A DNA stretch of 64,000 nt, taken from contig NZ_JXDG01000003.1 in NCBI RefSeq assembly GCF_000820515.1, positions 404,113 to 468,112 on the forward strand, read 5' to 3'. A program made the translations under genes and the position numbers. The stretch's first letter is position 1, and every line of letters starts with the position of its first letter. Source of the stretch: Pseudomonas batumici (GTDB taxonomy: Bacteria > Pseudomonadota > Gammaproteobacteria > Pseudomonadales > Pseudomonadaceae). Below, in pieces: positions 35,669 to 46,886 of the stretch. The notes beneath the pieces were generated by a model. That model was not told the DNA's origin and did not search any database. It worked only from the letters and a program-made list of their open reading frames with translations.

Positions 35669-35685
35669 TGCATTGCCGTGGTGCA
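35669..35685. promoter_or_regulatory. Putative NtrC enhancer site for nrsZ
   Basis: TGCATTGCCGTGGTGCA matches the NtrC palindrome TGCACCA-N3-TGGTGCA fully in one half and TGCA in the other. It is about 140 bases upstream of the -24 box, a normal distance for a sigma54 enhancer. Confidence 0.6.
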
Positions 35686-35725
35686 CGCCTACAGTCGCCA
35701 AGCTGATTTGCAGGGCAATAAAAAA

Positions 35726-35750
35726 CCCTCTACAGCCCGGCTGTAGAGGG
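35726..35750 (-). terminator. Terminator of ntrC
   Basis: Ten-bp perfect stem CCCTCTACAG/CTGTAGAGGG with loop CCCGG. On the minus strand it is followed by TTTTTT, about 32 bases after the ntrC stop. Confidence 0.92.
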
Positions 35751-35782
35751 TTTGGCTTGAAGCTTCGCAGGTGCGATCAGGG

Positions 35783-37215
<1,433 letters not shown>

Positions 37216-37219
<4 letters not shown>

Positions 37220-38301
37220 GTCGATGTGGCTCCTTGTTCCAGTGGCAGAAAGATCGAGAACGTGGTGTGGCCGGGGTGGCTCTCACACTCGATCAGGCCC
37301 TGGTGCTGGCTGATGATGTTCTGGGTAATGGCCAGGCCCAGCCCGGTACCGTCCGGGCGGCCGCTGACCATGGGGTAGAAGATGGTTTCCTGCAGCTCGG
37401 CGGGAATCCCCGGGCCGTTGTCGATGATCTCGATCTTGGTCACCAGGCGATGGCGGACATGGCCGATGGTGAACTGGCGGATCGCCCGGGTGCGCAGGCT
37501 GATGCGGCCCAGGCGCAGCTCGTTCTGGCTGCTGATGGCCTGCATGGCGTTGCGCACGATATTGAGCACGGCCTGGATCATCTGTTCACGGTCGATCAGG
37601 ACGTCGGGAATGCTGGGGTCATAGTCCCGCACCAGGTTGATGCAGCCCTGGCTTTCGGCCTCCACCAGGCTGCTGACGTGTTCCAGCACTTCGTGGACGT
37701 TGGTCAGCGCCAGGGACGGCAGTTTGTTCGAGCCGAGCATGCGATCCACCAGGTTACGCAGGCGATCGGCCTCTTCGATGATGACGTTGGTGTAGTCCTT
37801 CAGGCTTTCTTCCGGCAGCTCGCGGGCCAGCAACTGCGCGGCCCCGCGGATCCCGCCCAGGGGGTTCTTGATCTCGTGGGCCAGGCCGCGCACCAGCATC
37901 TTGGTGGTTTCCTGCTTGGACAGCTGGGCCTCTTCCTTGGTGATGCGCAGCAGGCGGTCACGGGGATGGACTTCCAGCAGCAGCAGGGTTTCGCCCTGGC
38001 TGAGAATCGGCGTCACGGCGTAGTCGACGGTCAGGGTCTGGCCGGTCAGCGCCGTGAGCATGGCTTCGCGCTTGGTGAACGGGTGCGCCTGCTCCACGGC
38101 TTGGCGCAGGGAGTTCAAGGCTTCGACGGACTCGGTGAACAGTTCGCTGATGAACTGGCCATGGCTGCGCTGGCCGCTGATGGCCAGGAGCATTTCCGCC
38201 GCCGGGTTCATGTACTCCAGGCGCAGTTCGGCGTTGAGCAGGATGGTGGCGGTGGTCAGGTTGTCGAGTAACAGTCTGTGCAGGGCGTCGCTGATGGTCA
38301 T
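37216..38301 (-). CDS. ntrB: Nitrogen regulation sensor histidine kinase NtrB
   Basis: 361 residues from ATG 38301 (MTISDALHRLL). A PAS domain (about 10-110, LNAELRLEYMNPAAEMLLAISG) is followed by the dimerisation H-box with phospho-His in GLAHEIKNPLGGIRGAAQLL. The kinase has an N box (LNIVRNAMQAIS), G1 (IIDNGPGIP) and G2 (GRPDGTGLGLAITQNI). It is soluble, with no membrane segment, as in NtrB/GlnL proteins that read PII state. Co-transcribed with ntrC; frames extending upstream lack a ribosome site. Confidence 0.97.
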
Positions 38302-38550
38302 GGGGACCTCTTTTGGAGCATGGCAAACGGGGCCGGTCCCGATTTGCGCGCGCGAATAAGGCGCCGATACGAGGAAAATGCAAAAACCAAACCAAGGCTC
38401 CGAAAAGAAGCGCGAATCGTCTGAAATGGGCGTTTCAGGCTCGATTGAGTGGCGTTCTGCCAGTTGTCGCGGGTACTTTCGAACCAAAATGGGATTTGGC
38501 TCGGGCAAGTGTGCAGTTTAGTGCACCAATGTGGTGCCTGTGAGCGCTGA

Positions 38551-39186
38551 TCAGAGAAACGGCAAAATGCTGCTGCTTTCTTCTACGGGCTTGTCCGCCA
38601 GGGGGCATTCGGGCCGTTGGCCGTAGTCGGCGAGCTGGCAGGGGTTGGCCTGGCGTTTCTGCGCTAGCGAGATGCGCACCATATGGAAGGGCTGGTTGGC
38701 CGTGCGTTCGACGATCCGCCCCTGTTCGTCGAGGATTTCCACCGCCAGCTGGTGGCTGCCGCGGTCTATGTTGTTCAAGGCGAACACCGGGCTGGAACCG
38801 GGCGCGGCGGTGGGTTTGCCGTCCAGCAGCAGGCGATAGGCATGGCTGGGCATCAGGCCGGGTTCGCTGGTGACGCTGACGATCAGATTGCCTTCGGTGC
38901 TACGGATGGTTGCATCGGGGTCCGGCACCAGGATGCGCAGCATCTGGTAATGGACGATCGGCTGGACCTTGGGCTTTGTCGGGGCGGTTGGCGCAGGCGG
39001 GGGGCTCGCCGGTGTCAGCGACAGGCGATTGACCGGCGGCAGGGGCACCGCTTTGGCGCCGGCGCGGTGCTGGTCGGTGAAGACCCGATTGCCCTGGCTG
39101 TCGATGTAGGTGTAGATCTCGGCCGGCGCGGAGCCTGCGCAGAGGGTCAGGAGCAGCGGCAGCAGGCGGACGAACACTCGAATCAT
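38551..39186 (-). CDS. DUF4124 domain-containing periplasmic protein
   Basis: 211 residues with a signal peptide ending GSAPA/EIY. The DUF4124 core EIYTYIDSQGNRVFTDQHRAGAKAV at the mature N-terminus is followed by a Pro-rich linker (about 60-75) and a beta-rich domain ending before a Cys pair (NPCQ..RPECP). Its closest relative in the window is the gene just upstream, with which it overlaps by 4 bases. Function is unknown. Confidence 0.88.
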   Translation of the reverse strand: MIRVFVRLLPLLLTLCAGSAPAEIYTYIDSQGNRVFTDQHRAGAKAVPLPPVNRLSLTPASPPPAPTAPTKPKVQPIVHYQMLRILVPDPDATIRSTEGNLIVSVTSEPGLMPSHAYRLLLDGKPTAAPGSSPVFALNNIDRGSHQLAVEILDEQGRIVERTANQPFHMVRISLAQKRQANPCQLADYGQRPECPLADKPVEESSSILPFL

Positions 39187-39728
39187 GGATGGCTCACGGG
39201 CTTGTGCACCCGTTGGAGGGTAAAGGGCACGATGGGGCTTTGCTGCACGACCTGGTCGCCCGCCAGCACCTGGACGCCGAGGGTATGGTCGCCGCGGTCG
39301 ATATTCACCAGTTGCAGGCGCGGCACATTGCTCGGCTGGCCGTAGGGCACGCCGTCGAGTACCAGGCGCAGCAGGTGCTGGCGTTGCAGGCGCGGCTCTA
39401 GCTTCACACCCACGGTAAAGGTGCCGTTGTTGGCGCGCAGGGCTTCCTGGGTCGGGATGTCCGTCAGCTCCAGGGTGCTGTAGAGCGCGCCGTCGTTCGC
39501 CGATGTCGCCTTCGAGGCCACGGGTGTGGCCGCTGCCGGTGCCGCCGGCGCGGCCGGTTGCTGCAGGCCGACGCTGTTGAGTGGCGGTAGTTCGACGGTC
39601 TGCGCGGCGGTGCCGTCGGGCGGCTGGTTGCTGTAGGCCGTGTTGCCGTTGGCGTCGGTGTACTTGTAGATATGTGCGGCCGCCGGCAAGGCAACGGCCA
39701 TTAGCAGCAAGAGAAGGCTTCGACCCAT
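39183..39728 (-). CDS. DUF4124 domain-containing periplasmic protein (paralogue)
   Basis: 181 residues from ATG 39728 (MGRSLLLLLMAVALPAAAHIYKYTD). The signal peptide leads into the DUF4124 motif HIYKYTDANGNTAYSNQPPDGT, then an Ala/Pro linker, then the beta domain LRLVLDGVPYGQPS..VNIDRGDHTLGVQVL. The 3' domain aligns with the LLLDGKPTAAP..NNIDRGSHQLAVEIL part of the next gene, so the two arose by tandem duplication. They sit directly upstream of ntrB's far side on the same strand. Confidence 0.88.
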   Translation of the reverse strand: MGRSLLLLLMAVALPAAAHIYKYTDANGNTAYSNQPPDGTAAQTVELPPLNSVGLQQPAAPAAPAAATPVASKATSANDGALYSTLELTDIPTQEALRANNGTFTVGVKLEPRLQRQHLLRLVLDGVPYGQPSNVPRLQLVNIDRGDHTLGVQVLAGDQVVQQSPIVPFTLQRVHKPVSHP

Positions 39729-39811
39729 GGACACTCCCGATAATGGTCCTGGCGGTGGCATCCCGCCCAGATGCGTCAGGGTGTCAGCATAGAGCACAAC
39801 CTTCAACGGCT

Positions 39812-40381
39812 TCAGCGCCCGCTGATGCACAACTCGCCTGTGGCGCGAACCAGGGCCAGGTCATGGATCTCGTCGATGCTCAGGGCCTTGCGCCCCTGGG
39901 CCAGCCAGGTCGGGCATTGCGGGTCCCGTCGTGAGGCGGCGAAGGCGGCGTAGTGTTGCAGCAGGCGGGTCTGCAGTTGGTCCAGTGCCGGGCGGATCTG
40001 TTTCACCAGGTCGGGGCGGGCGATGGTCGGGGCCTTACCGGCATCGCGCCACTTGGCCAGCAGCGCGTATTGCACCAGCTTGTTGGCTTCGATCTGGGCG
40101 GCGAGGAATTGGCTCACGTCTTCGGGGTTGAGCTGATAGGTGGCGGCCTGTTGCGCGGCGTTGGCGATGACTTGCTGCTCGCGCGGGCTGTCCTGGATCG
40201 GTTTGCCGCTGTCCCATTTGGTCAGCGCGACCTGGTCGGCGATGTCCAGGCGTTCGCTCATGGCCTGGAGCAGGGGCGCCAGGGACGTGGGGGCTGTCGT
40301 GGTGTTCGGGGTCTGGGCACAGGCGCCGGTGCTGAGGAGGATGAGCAGCAGTGGGCCGGCAAGGGATTTTTTCAGGTGCAT
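39812..40381 (-). CDS. Periplasmic chorismate mutase (AroQ-gamma type)
   Basis: 189 residues from ATG 40381 (MHLKKSLAGPLLL). The lipoprotein-like or cleavable signal ends TGACA/QTP (a Cys at 20 makes a lipobox possible). The AroQ helix bundle shows LLQAMSERLDIADQVALTKWDSGKPIQD followed by REQQVIANAA, the catalytic Arg/Lys pattern of gamma-class mutases. These convert chorismate to prephenate outside the cytoplasm, for reasons not well understood. A disulfide is likely between the two late Cys (DPQCPTW, GELCISG). Confidence 0.9.
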   Translation of the reverse strand: MHLKKSLAGPLLLILLSTGACAQTPNTTTAPTSLAPLLQAMSERLDIADQVALTKWDSGKPIQDSPREQQVIANAAQQAATYQLNPEDVSQFLAAQIEANKLVQYALLAKWRDAGKAPTIARPDLVKQIRPALDQLQTRLLQHYAAFAASRRDPQCPTWLAQGRKALSIDEIHDLALVRATGELCISGR

Positions 40382-40527
40382 GGAGCGAGCTTCGTCCTGG
40401 AAGAGTGGTATGGGGCTCTGAGTAAACGTCACAAGCGCGGCCAGGCGCCAGTTTCTTTTCATGAAGAAGGTGCGGGCTTGTCCCGGGATGTCTATTCACA
40501 GCGCGGGATCTTGAAAATGCCGCGAAA

Positions 40528-40559
40528 CCTGTAGGAGCCGGCAAGCCGGCTCCTACAGG
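40528..40559. repeat. Compact REP palindrome
   Basis: CCTGTAGGAGCCGGC, AA, then the exact reverse complement. It is a shortened REP pair lacking the usual spacer, 3 bases from the cupin stop codon, and could end its transcript. Confidence 0.9.
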
Positions 40560-40561
40560 GG

Positions 40562-40948
40562 TCAGAGGTCCGACACGGAGAGCGGTTCTCCCTCGATGCC
40601 GGCATAGAACACCAGCAGCTCCACCGGAACCTCGCCGGTCTTGGCACGGTGCTGGATGTTGACCAGTGCGGCTATTGTGTCGCCCTGTTTCAAGAGCGTG
40701 TTCCGGCCGCCTTCCCGGGTCTCGACCCGCACTTCACCCGACAGGATGTAGGCGGCGCTGGGCGTCGGGTGGATGTGCCAGCCCAGTTCGGTGTCGGGCG
40801 GAATATTGACCTGCAGCAAGGTCAGTTCGGGCGGGCCCGCCGGATAGCGTTCGTAGGGCGTGCCGTCCCAGGAGCGGGTACTGCGCAGCAATACCTGGGC
40901 GCGGGGCTGGAGTGGGGTTTGTGGCTCGGGTGTCGAGATCGAGGTCAT
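40562..40948 (-). CDS. Small cupin-domain protein
   Basis: 128 residues, a single cupin. The barrel motifs are seen as GWHIHPTPSAAYILSGEVRVE (motif 1, metal His pair and Glu-equivalent region) and DTIAALVNIQHRAKTGEVPVELLVFY (motif 2). Such proteins may be isomerases, dioxygenases or sensors; none can be chosen. It is monocistronic, with a large palindromic operator-like site about 110 bases upstream. Confidence 0.85.
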   Translation of the reverse strand: MTSISTPEPQTPLQPRAQVLLRSTRSWDGTPYERYPAGPPELTLLQVNIPPDTELGWHIHPTPSAAYILSGEVRVETREGGRNTLLKQGDTIAALVNIQHRAKTGEVPVELLVFYAGIEGEPLSVSDL

Positions 40949-41058
40949 GGGCGGGTTTCCAGGTTAACGTCCTTGTACCGCGCGTCATGCGCGGTGCCTG
41001 TGGTTCCCGGCGCGAGGTCGGGAACCCTAGTTAACGCCCCGCGGCGTCGACCTGCCAG

Positions 41059-41076
41059 TCTTGAAACGTTTCAAGA
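41059..41076. promoter_or_regulatory. 18-bp perfect palindrome resembling a Cra/FruR-type operator
   Basis: TCTTGAAACGTTTCAAGA is fully self-complementary. Its core TGAAACGTTTCA resembles the LacI-family FruR/Cra operator (from memory). It lies between glnA's terminator and the cupin gene (minus strand), so the cupin is the probable target. Confidence 0.6.
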
Positions 41077-41095
41077 AATCTCGTTTTTTACCCAT

Positions 41096-41120
41096 GAAAA
41101 AGGCCACCCGAAGGTGGCCT
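41096..41120 (-). terminator. Terminator of glnA
   Basis: Stem AGGCCACC/GGTGGCCT with a tetraloop, followed on the minus strand by T-run; about 30 bases after the glnA stop. Confidence 0.92.
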
Positions 41121-41152
41121 TTCGTTACGCCGCTTGCGCGGGCGCGACTGGA

Positions 41153-42559
41153 TCAGCAGCTGTAGTACAGCTCGTATTCCAGTGGGTGTACGAAGGTACG
41201 TACCTTGATTTCTTCTTCGCTTTTCAGCTCGATGTAGGCATCGATGAAGTCGTCGCTGAAAACGCCGCCTTTGGTCAGGAACGCACGACCTTTGTCCAGC
41301 TCTTCCAGGGCTTCCTTCAGGCTGCCGCAAACTTGTGGGATCTCTTTGGCCTCTTCAGGCGGCAGGTCATACAGGTTTTTGTCAGCGGCATCGCCAGGGT
41401 GGATCTTGTTCTGGATACCGTCCAGACCGGCCATCATCAGTGCGGCGAAGGCCAGGTAAGGGTTGGCAGCCGGATCCGGGAAGCGTGCTTCGATACGACG
41501 GGCCTTGGGGCTGTTGACGTAAGGAATACGGATCGAGGCGGAACGGTTGCGAGCCGAGTAGGCCAGCATCACCGGTGCTTCGAAACCTGGGACCAGACGC
41601 TTGTAGGAGTTGGTCGACGGGTTGGTGAAGCCGTTCAGGGCCTTACCGTGCTTGATGATGCCGCCGATGAAGTACAGGGCGGTGTCGGACAGACCGGCAT
41701 AGCCTTCGCCAGCGAAGGTGTTTTTGCCTTCCTTGGAGATGGACATGTGCACGTGCATACCCGAGCCGTTATCGCCGTACAGCGGTTTTGGCATGAAGGT
41801 CGCGGTACGGCCGTAGGCATCCGCCACGTTGTGTACGCAGTACTTCAGGGTCTGGACTTCGTCAGCCTTGTTGACCAGGGTGTTGAACTTCACGCCGATT
41901 TCGTTCTGGCCGGCAGTCGCCACTTCGTGGTGGTGAACTTCGACGGTCTGGCCCATCTCTTCCAGCGCGTTGCACATGGAGGTACGGATTTCGTGGTCGT
42001 GGTCGAACGGTGGAACCGGGAAGTAACCACCTTTGATACCTGGACGGTGGCCTTTGTTACCGCCTTCCACGTCCTGGTCGGACATCCACGAACCTTGTTC
42101 GGAGAAGATCTTGAACATGGAGCCGGAGATGTCGGACTTGAACTTGACCGAGTCGAAGATGAAGAACTCAGGCTCCGGACCGAAGAAAGCGGTGTCGCCG
42201 ATACCGGTGGACTTCAGGTATTCCTCGGCGCGACGGGCGATTGCACGTGGGTCGCGGTCGTAGCCCTGCATGGTCGAAGGCTCGATCACGTCGCAGACCA
42301 GGATCAGGGTCGGCTCTTCGGTGAACGGGTCGAGTACGGCAGTGCTGTCGTCCGGCATCAGGATCATGTCGGAGGCTTCGATGCCTTTCCAGCCGGAGAT
42401 GGAGGAGCCGTCGAACATCTTGCCGATTTCGAAGAAATCTTCATCCAGTGCATCACGGGCCGGCATGGTCACGTGGTGCTGAGTGCCTTTGGTGTCAGTG
42501 AAGCGCAGATCAATCCACTTAACGTCATGATCTTTGATGAGTTGAACCGACTTCGACAT
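41153..42559 (-). CDS. glnA: Glutamine synthetase type I
   Basis: 468 residues. It makes glutamine from glutamate, ammonia and ATP as a dodecamer. Family blocks: [17 protein letters not shown], the ATP-binding [42 protein letters not shown], and the adenylylation loop [13 protein letters not shown] with its Tyr. The upstream region carries a sigma54 promoter and NtrC-like sites, in keeping with ntrBC control a few kilobases away. Confidence 0.99.
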   Translation of the reverse strand: MSKSVQLIKDHDVKWIDLRFTDTKGTQHHVTMPARDALDEDFFEIGKMFDGSSISGWKGIEASDMILMPDDSTAVLDPFTEEPTLILVCDVIEPSTMQGYDRDPRAIARRAEEYLKSTGIGDTAFFGPEPEFFIFDSVKFKSDISGSMFKIFSEQGSWMSDQDVEGGNKGHRPGIKGGYFPVPPFDHDHEIRTSMCNALEEMGQTVEVHHHEVATAGQNEIGVKFNTLVNKADEVQTLKYCVHNVADAYGRTATFMPKPLYGDNGSGMHVHMSISKEGKNTFAGEGYAGLSDTALYFIGGIIKHGKALNGFTNPSTNSYKRLVPGFEAPVMLAYSARNRSASIRIPYVNSPKARRIEARFPDPAANPYLAFAALMMAGLDGIQNKIHPGDAADKNLYDLPPEEAKEIPQVCGSLKEALEELDKGRAFLTKGGVFSDDFIDAYIELKSEEEIKVRTFVHPLEYELYYSC

Positions 42560-42658
42560 GGTGTCCTCCGGGTGGCTTCGGGCTGGGTAGTGGAGTTAGC
42601 CCTGAAAGAGTGGTGATGCCGGCGCGAATATCGGCCAAGGCAACCTGCCTCACAAGAG

Positions 42659-42674
42659 AGCAAATTGCATGCCA
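42659..42674 (-). promoter_or_regulatory. Sigma54 promoter of glnA
   Basis: Minus strand TGGCAT-GCAAT-TTGCT fits the RpoN consensus (GG and GC 12 apart) and is 100 bases before the glnA ATG. Confidence 0.8.
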
Positions 42675-42748
42675 GTGCCCCGTGATGGGTTTTTTGCCCC
42701 AATCTCAAGCGTTGCAGCGAGCATAGGAGAATTTTCGGGCATTTGCCG

Positions 42749-42763
42749 CACCAATATGGTTCC
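42749..42763. promoter_or_regulatory. Putative NtrC-binding sites upstream of glnA
   Basis: GCACCAATATGGTTC is an imperfect GCACCA/TGGTGC palindrome about 75 bases upstream of the -24 box. A second TGGTGC half lies at 42788-42793. The remainder of the 330-bp glnA-thiI gap holds only the thiI promoter. Confidence 0.6.
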
Positions 42764-42842
42764 TGAATAATTGCGAATGACCTGTTTTGGTGCGCTCGAA
42801 ACCATCTGCACAATAACTGGTTAAACCTTGAGCAATTTCCGC

Positions 42843-42848
42843 TATAAT
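42843..42848 (+). promoter_or_regulatory. -10 element TATAAT of thiI
   Basis: A consensus hexamer 42 bases before the thiI ATG; the -35 region (GGTTAA/GTTAAA near 42820) is poor. Confidence 0.55.
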
Positions 42849-42890
42849 CCGCGCCCCCCTTTTTCGGCCGGCCCTTCGCGCGCTGTTTTC

Positions 42891-44345
42891 ATGAAACTTA
42901 TCGTAAAAGTCTTCCCCGAAATCACCATTAAAAGCCGCCCTGTCCGGACGAAATTCATCCGCCAGCTGGCCAAGAACATCCGTACCGTGCTCCGCGACCT
43001 GGACCCGGACGTGGTGGTGAACGGCGTGTGGGACAACCTCGAGCTGGAAACCGCGCTGAGCGAGCCCAAGGCCTTGCAGGAGCTGACCGAGCGCCTGTGC
43101 TGCATGCCGGGCATCGCGCATTTCCTGCAGGTCGATGAATACCCGCTGGGTGATTTCGACGACATCACCGCCAAGTGCAAGCAGCACTTCGGCGCTGCCC
43201 TGCCCGGGAAGATCTTTTCGGTGCGCTGCAAGCGGGCCGGCAAGCACAGCTTCACCTCGATGGAGGTGGAGAAATACGTCGGCAGCCAGTTGCGCCGACA
43301 GTGCGATGCCGCCGGGATTTCCCTCAAGGCGCCGGAAATCGAAGTGCGGATGGAAATTCGCGACCAACGGTTGTTTGTCATCCACAGCCAGCACAATGGC
43401 CTGGGCGGTTACCCGCTGGGTTCCATCGAGCAGACGCTGGTGCTGATGTCCGGCGGTTTCGATTCCACCGTGGCCGCCTATCAGATGATGCGCCGCGGCC
43501 TGATGACCCACTTCTGTTTCTTCAACCTCGGTGGCCGCGCCCACGAGCTGGGGGTGATGGAAGTCGCCCACTACCTGTGGAAGAAGTACGGCAGCTCCCA
43601 GCGGGTGCTGTTCGTCAGCGTGCCGTTCGAGGAAGTGCTGGGGGAAATTCTCGGCAAAGTCGATAACAGTCATATGGGCGTAGTATTGAAGCGTATGATG
43701 TTGCGCGCGGCCTCGATCATGGCCGATCGACTGCACATCGATGCGTTGGTCACCGGCGAGGCGATCTCCCAGGTGTCCAGCCAGACGCTGCCTAACCTGT
43801 CGGTGATCGACTGCGTGACCGAGAAGCTGGTGATCCGTCCGCTGATCGCCAGCCACAAGCAGGACATCATCAACCTGGCGAACGAGATCGGCACGGCCGA
43901 CTTCGCCAAGCATATGCCGGAATATTGCGGGGTCATTTCGGTGAACCCCAAGACCCACGCCAAGCGCAATCGCGTGGAGTACGAAGAACAGCAGTTCGAC
44001 ATGGCGATTCTCGAGCGGGCGCTCGAGCGGGCCAAACTGGTGCCGATCGATCGGGTCATCGACGAACTGGGCCAGGATTTGCAGATCGAAGAAGTCAGCG
44101 TGGCGCTGGCCGGTCATATCGTGATCGACATCCGTCACCCGGATGCTCAGGAAGACGACCCGCTGGAGATCGCTGGCATCGAGGTACAAGCGATGCCGTT
44201 TTATGCACTGAACGCTCGTTTCAAGGAACTGGACCCTACTCGCCAGTACCTGTTGTATTGCGACAAAGGCGTGATGAGTCGCCTGCATGCCCACCATTTG
44301 CTCAGTGAGGGGCATGCCAATGTGCGCGTTTATCGACCGAGCTAA
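42891..44345 (+). CDS. thiI: tRNA 4-thiouridine synthase / thiamine thiazole sulfurtransferase ThiI
   Basis: 484 residues. Order: NFLD and THUMP domains (about 1-165), PP-loop pyrophosphatase domain with [16 protein letters not shown] (near 185), and a C-terminal rhodanese domain with the persulfide Cys in [11 protein letters not shown]. It transfers sulfur to U8 of tRNA and, with the rhodanese domain, supports thiazole synthesis. ATG 42891 ([17 protein letters not shown]) is the family start; upstream extension runs through the promoter. Confidence 0.97.
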   Translation: MKLIVKVFPEITIKSRPVRTKFIRQLAKNIRTVLRDLDPDVVVNGVWDNLELETALSEPKALQELTERLCCMPGIAHFLQVDEYPLGDFDDITAKCKQHFGAALPGKIFSVRCKRAGKHSFTSMEVEKYVGSQLRRQCDAAGISLKAPEIEVRMEIRDQRLFVIHSQHNGLGGYPLGSIEQTLVLMSGGFDSTVAAYQMMRRGLMTHFCFFNLGGRAHELGVMEVAHYLWKKYGSSQRVLFVSVPFEEVLGEILGKVDNSHMGVVLKRMMLRAASIMADRLHIDALVTGEAISQVSSQTLPNLSVIDCVTEKLVIRPLIASHKQDIINLANEIGTADFAKHMPEYCGVISVNPKTHAKRNRVEYEEQQFDMAILERALERAKLVPIDRVIDELGQDLQIEEVSVALAGHIVIDIRHPDAQEDDPLEIAGIEVQAMPFYALNARFKELDPTRQYLLYCDKGVMSRLHAHHLLSEGHANVRVYRPS

Positions 44346-44484
44346 GTGCCCGGGGCTGTTTGCCTGTGGCTTGCGTCACCGGCCCCCCGACGCCGCCGTC
44401 AAGCTGTAACGGCAAAGCCTGACTCTACTGTAAATCGCTGCCAAGACTTGTCAGCACACCGAATCCTCTGATCGAGATACACAA

Positions 44485-46305
44485 GTGATCGAAAATCTAC
44501 GCAACATCGCCATCATTGCCCACGTTGACCATGGTAAGACCACCCTGGTAGACAAACTCCTGCGTCAATCCGGCACCCTGGAGCGCAACGAGCTCAACGA
44601 CGAGCGCGTGATGGACTCCAACGACCAGGAAAAAGAGCGCGGTATTACCATCCTGGCGAAAAACACCGCCATCAACTGGAACGGCTACCACATCAACATC
44701 GTGGACACCCCGGGCCACGCCGACTTCGGTGGTGAAGTAGAGCGCGTGATGTCGATGGTCGACTCCGTGCTGCTGCTGGTTGACGCCCAGGACGGCCCTA
44801 TGCCGCAAACCCGTTTCGTGACCAAGAAGGCGTTCGAAGCCGGCCTGCGTCCAATCGTGTGCATCAACAAGGTTGACCGTCCAGGCGCGCGTCCGGACTG
44901 GGTTCTGGACCAGATCTTCGACCTGTTCGACAACCTGGGTGCCACCGAAGAACAGCTGGACTTCAAAGTCGTCTACGCCTCGGCCCTGAACGGTATCGCC
45001 GGTCTGGACCACAACGAAATGGCTGACGACATGACCCCGCTGTACCAGTCGATCGTCGACAACGTACCGGCGCCGGCTGTTGACCGTGACGGTCCGTTCC
45101 AGATGCAGATCTCCGCGCTGGACTACAACAGCTTCCTGGGTGTTATCGGCGTTGGCCGTATTGCCCGTGGTCGCGTCAAGCCGAACACCCCGGTTGTTGC
45201 TATCAGCGCCGACGGCAAGAAGCGCAACGGTCGTATCCTGAAGCTGATGGGTCACCACGGTCTGCACCGCGTGGACGTTGAAGAAGCGGCTGCAGGCGAC
45301 ATCGTGTGCATCAGCGGTATGGACGAGCTGTTCATTTCCGACACCCTGTGCCAACTGGACACCCCGGAGGCGATGAAGCCTCTGACCGTTGACGAGCCAA
45401 CCGTTTCCATGACCTTCCAGGTAAACGACTCGCCTTTCTGCGGTAAAGAAGGCAAGTTCGTGACCTCCCGTAACATCAAGGAGCGTCTGGACAAAGAGCT
45501 GCTGTACAACGTTGCACTGCGCGTTGAAGAAGGCGACTCGGCTGACAAGTTCAAGGTTTCCGGCCGTGGTGAGCTGCACCTCTCGGTACTGATCGAAACC
45601 ATGCGTCGCGAAGGCTTCGAAATGGCTGTAGGCCGTCCGGAAGTGATCATCCGTCTGGTTGACGGCGTGAAGCACGAACCGTACGAAAACGTCACCATCG
45701 ACCTGCCGGAAGAATCCCAGGGCAAGGTGATGGAAGAGATGGGGCTGCGTAAAGGCGATCTGACCAACATGGTGCCGGATGGCAAGGGCCGTGTACGTCT
45801 GGAATACAACATCCCTGCTCGTGGTCTGATCGGTTTCCGTAACCAGTTCCTGACCCTGACCAACGGTGCTGGCATCCTGACTTCGATCTTCGACCGTTAC
45901 GACGTGATGAAGTCCGGCGACATGTCCGGCCGTCAGAACGGCGTTCTGGTTTCGGTTGAAACCGGCAAGGCACTGACCTACTCCCTGGAAACCCTGCAGG
46001 CGCGCGGCAAGCTGTTCGTCGAGCACGGCCAGGAAATCTACAACGGTCAGATCGTGGGTCTGAACAGCCGTGACAACGACCTGGGCGTGAACCCTACCAA
46101 GGGCAAGAAGCTCGACAACATGCGTGCTTCGGGTAAAGACGAAACCATCGCCCTGGTTCCACCTGTTCGCTTCACCCTGGAACAGGCCCTGGAATTCATC
46201 CAGGACGACGAGCTGTGCGAAGTCACGCCTAAGTCCATCCGCCTTCGCAAGAAGATCCTGGACGAAAGCGAGCGTACCCGCGCTGCCAAGAAAGCCAAGG
46301 CTTGA
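44485..46305 (+). CDS. typA: Translational GTPase TypA/BipA
   Basis: 606 residues with a GTG start (44485, [21 protein letters not shown]). G1 [10 protein letters not shown]2/effector EKERGITI, G3 [13 protein letters not shown]4 [10 protein letters not shown], then EF-G-like domains and the BipA-specific C-terminus. It aids 50S assembly and stress or cold growth. Codon use looks more biased toward highly expressed genes than its neighbours. Ends at a strong terminator. Confidence 0.98.
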   Translation: MIENLRNIAIIAHVDHGKTTLVDKLLRQSGTLERNELNDERVMDSNDQEKERGITILAKNTAINWNGYHINIVDTPGHADFGGEVERVMSMVDSVLLLVDAQDGPMPQTRFVTKKAFEAGLRPIVCINKVDRPGARPDWVLDQIFDLFDNLGATEEQLDFKVVYASALNGIAGLDHNEMADDMTPLYQSIVDNVPAPAVDRDGPFQMQISALDYNSFLGVIGVGRIARGRVKPNTPVVAISADGKKRNGRILKLMGHHGLHRVDVEEAAAGDIVCISGMDELFISDTLCQLDTPEAMKPLTVDEPTVSMTFQVNDSPFCGKEGKFVTSRNIKERLDKELLYNVALRVEEGDSADKFKVSGRGELHLSVLIETMRREGFEMAVGRPEVIIRLVDGVKHEPYENVTIDLPEESQGKVMEEMGLRKGDLTNMVPDGKGRVRLEYNIPARGLIGFRNQFLTLTNGAGILTSIFDRYDVMKSGDMSGRQNGVLVSVETGKALTYSLETLQARGKLFVEHGQEIYNGQIVGLNSRDNDLGVNPTKGKKLDNMRASGKDETIALVPPVRFTLEQALEFIQDDELCEVTPKSIRLRKKILDESERTRAAKKAKA

Positions 46306-46330
46306 TCGTTTAGCCCCGGCTGAATAAAAA

Positions 46331-46358
46331 ACGCCCCCGACCGCAAGGTCGGGGGCGT
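46331..46358. terminator. Terminator of typA
   Basis: 12-bp perfect stem ACGCCCCCGACC / GGTCGGGGGCGT with loop GCAA, A-run before and T5 after; usable in both directions. Confidence 0.95.
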
Positions 46359-46451
46359 TTTTGTTTGTGCGGTTTATCTGATGTTGCCGAGGTGGCGAGT
46401 GCTATTCAGTAAAGGCGGTTTGAAGCCAAGCCCACTCGCCACAGGTTCTGG

Positions 46452-46886
46452 TCAGAAGTTGTACAGCGTCTTGTCCGGTGCCTGGCGTTCCGGGGCCTTC
46501 GGCTTGTAGGCGCAATAGCCCGGGCGTGGCCCGATTTTTGGATGGTTTCGGCAGGTGTCCGGGCGTTTGTCGTAGATGGTGCACAACCGCGACTTGCGAT
46601 CCAGGTACAGGCAATCGTTGTTGCTCATGCGCTGCAAGGTGAAGATCTCGGACTTCTGGTTGTAACGCTCGACGATCCCTTCCTTCTGCAGGCGCTTGGC
46701 GATGTTCTTCGGCGGGTCGCCACGCTCGAACTCGTCGACGATGCCGATGCGGATCAGGTCCTTGATCTTCACTTCCACCGGCAAGGTGCAGCAACTGGAC
46801 ATGCAGCCGCCGCACATGTGACTGGAGTATTTCTGCCAGGTTTCGAGGCGGTCGAGTTCCGCGGCGGCGATCAGGGTGGGTTTCAT
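46452..46886 (-). CDS. YkgJ-family cysteine cluster protein
   Basis: 144 residues. The CxxCxxxCC cluster (MCGGCMSSCCTLP, residues 24-34) plus later Cys in DCLYLD, RLCTIYDKRPDTCRNHP and GYCAY are those of the YkgJ (Fe-S or zinc cluster) family. The C-terminal TIYDKRPDTCR segment is diagnostic. Role is unknown, perhaps a metal-cluster oxidoreductase. It is monocistronic and shares a 265-bp divergent region with glgP. Confidence 0.9.
   Translation of the reverse strand: MKPTLIAAAELDRLETWQKYSSHMCGGCMSSCCTLPVEVKIKDLIRIGIVDEFERGDPPKNIAKRLQKEGIVERYNQKSEIFTLQRMSNNDCLYLDRKSRLCTIYDKRPDTCRNHPKIGPRPGYCAYKPKAPERQAPDKTLYNF

Noticed and set aside
34758..35673. Long minus-strand open frame continuous with trmL, with repeated PGTGRPGLP segments
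   Set aside because: It is shadow translation of the NrsZ repeats and of the opposite gene; unit lengths of 84-86 bp do not hold a constant frame, and paired changes preserve stems rather than codons.
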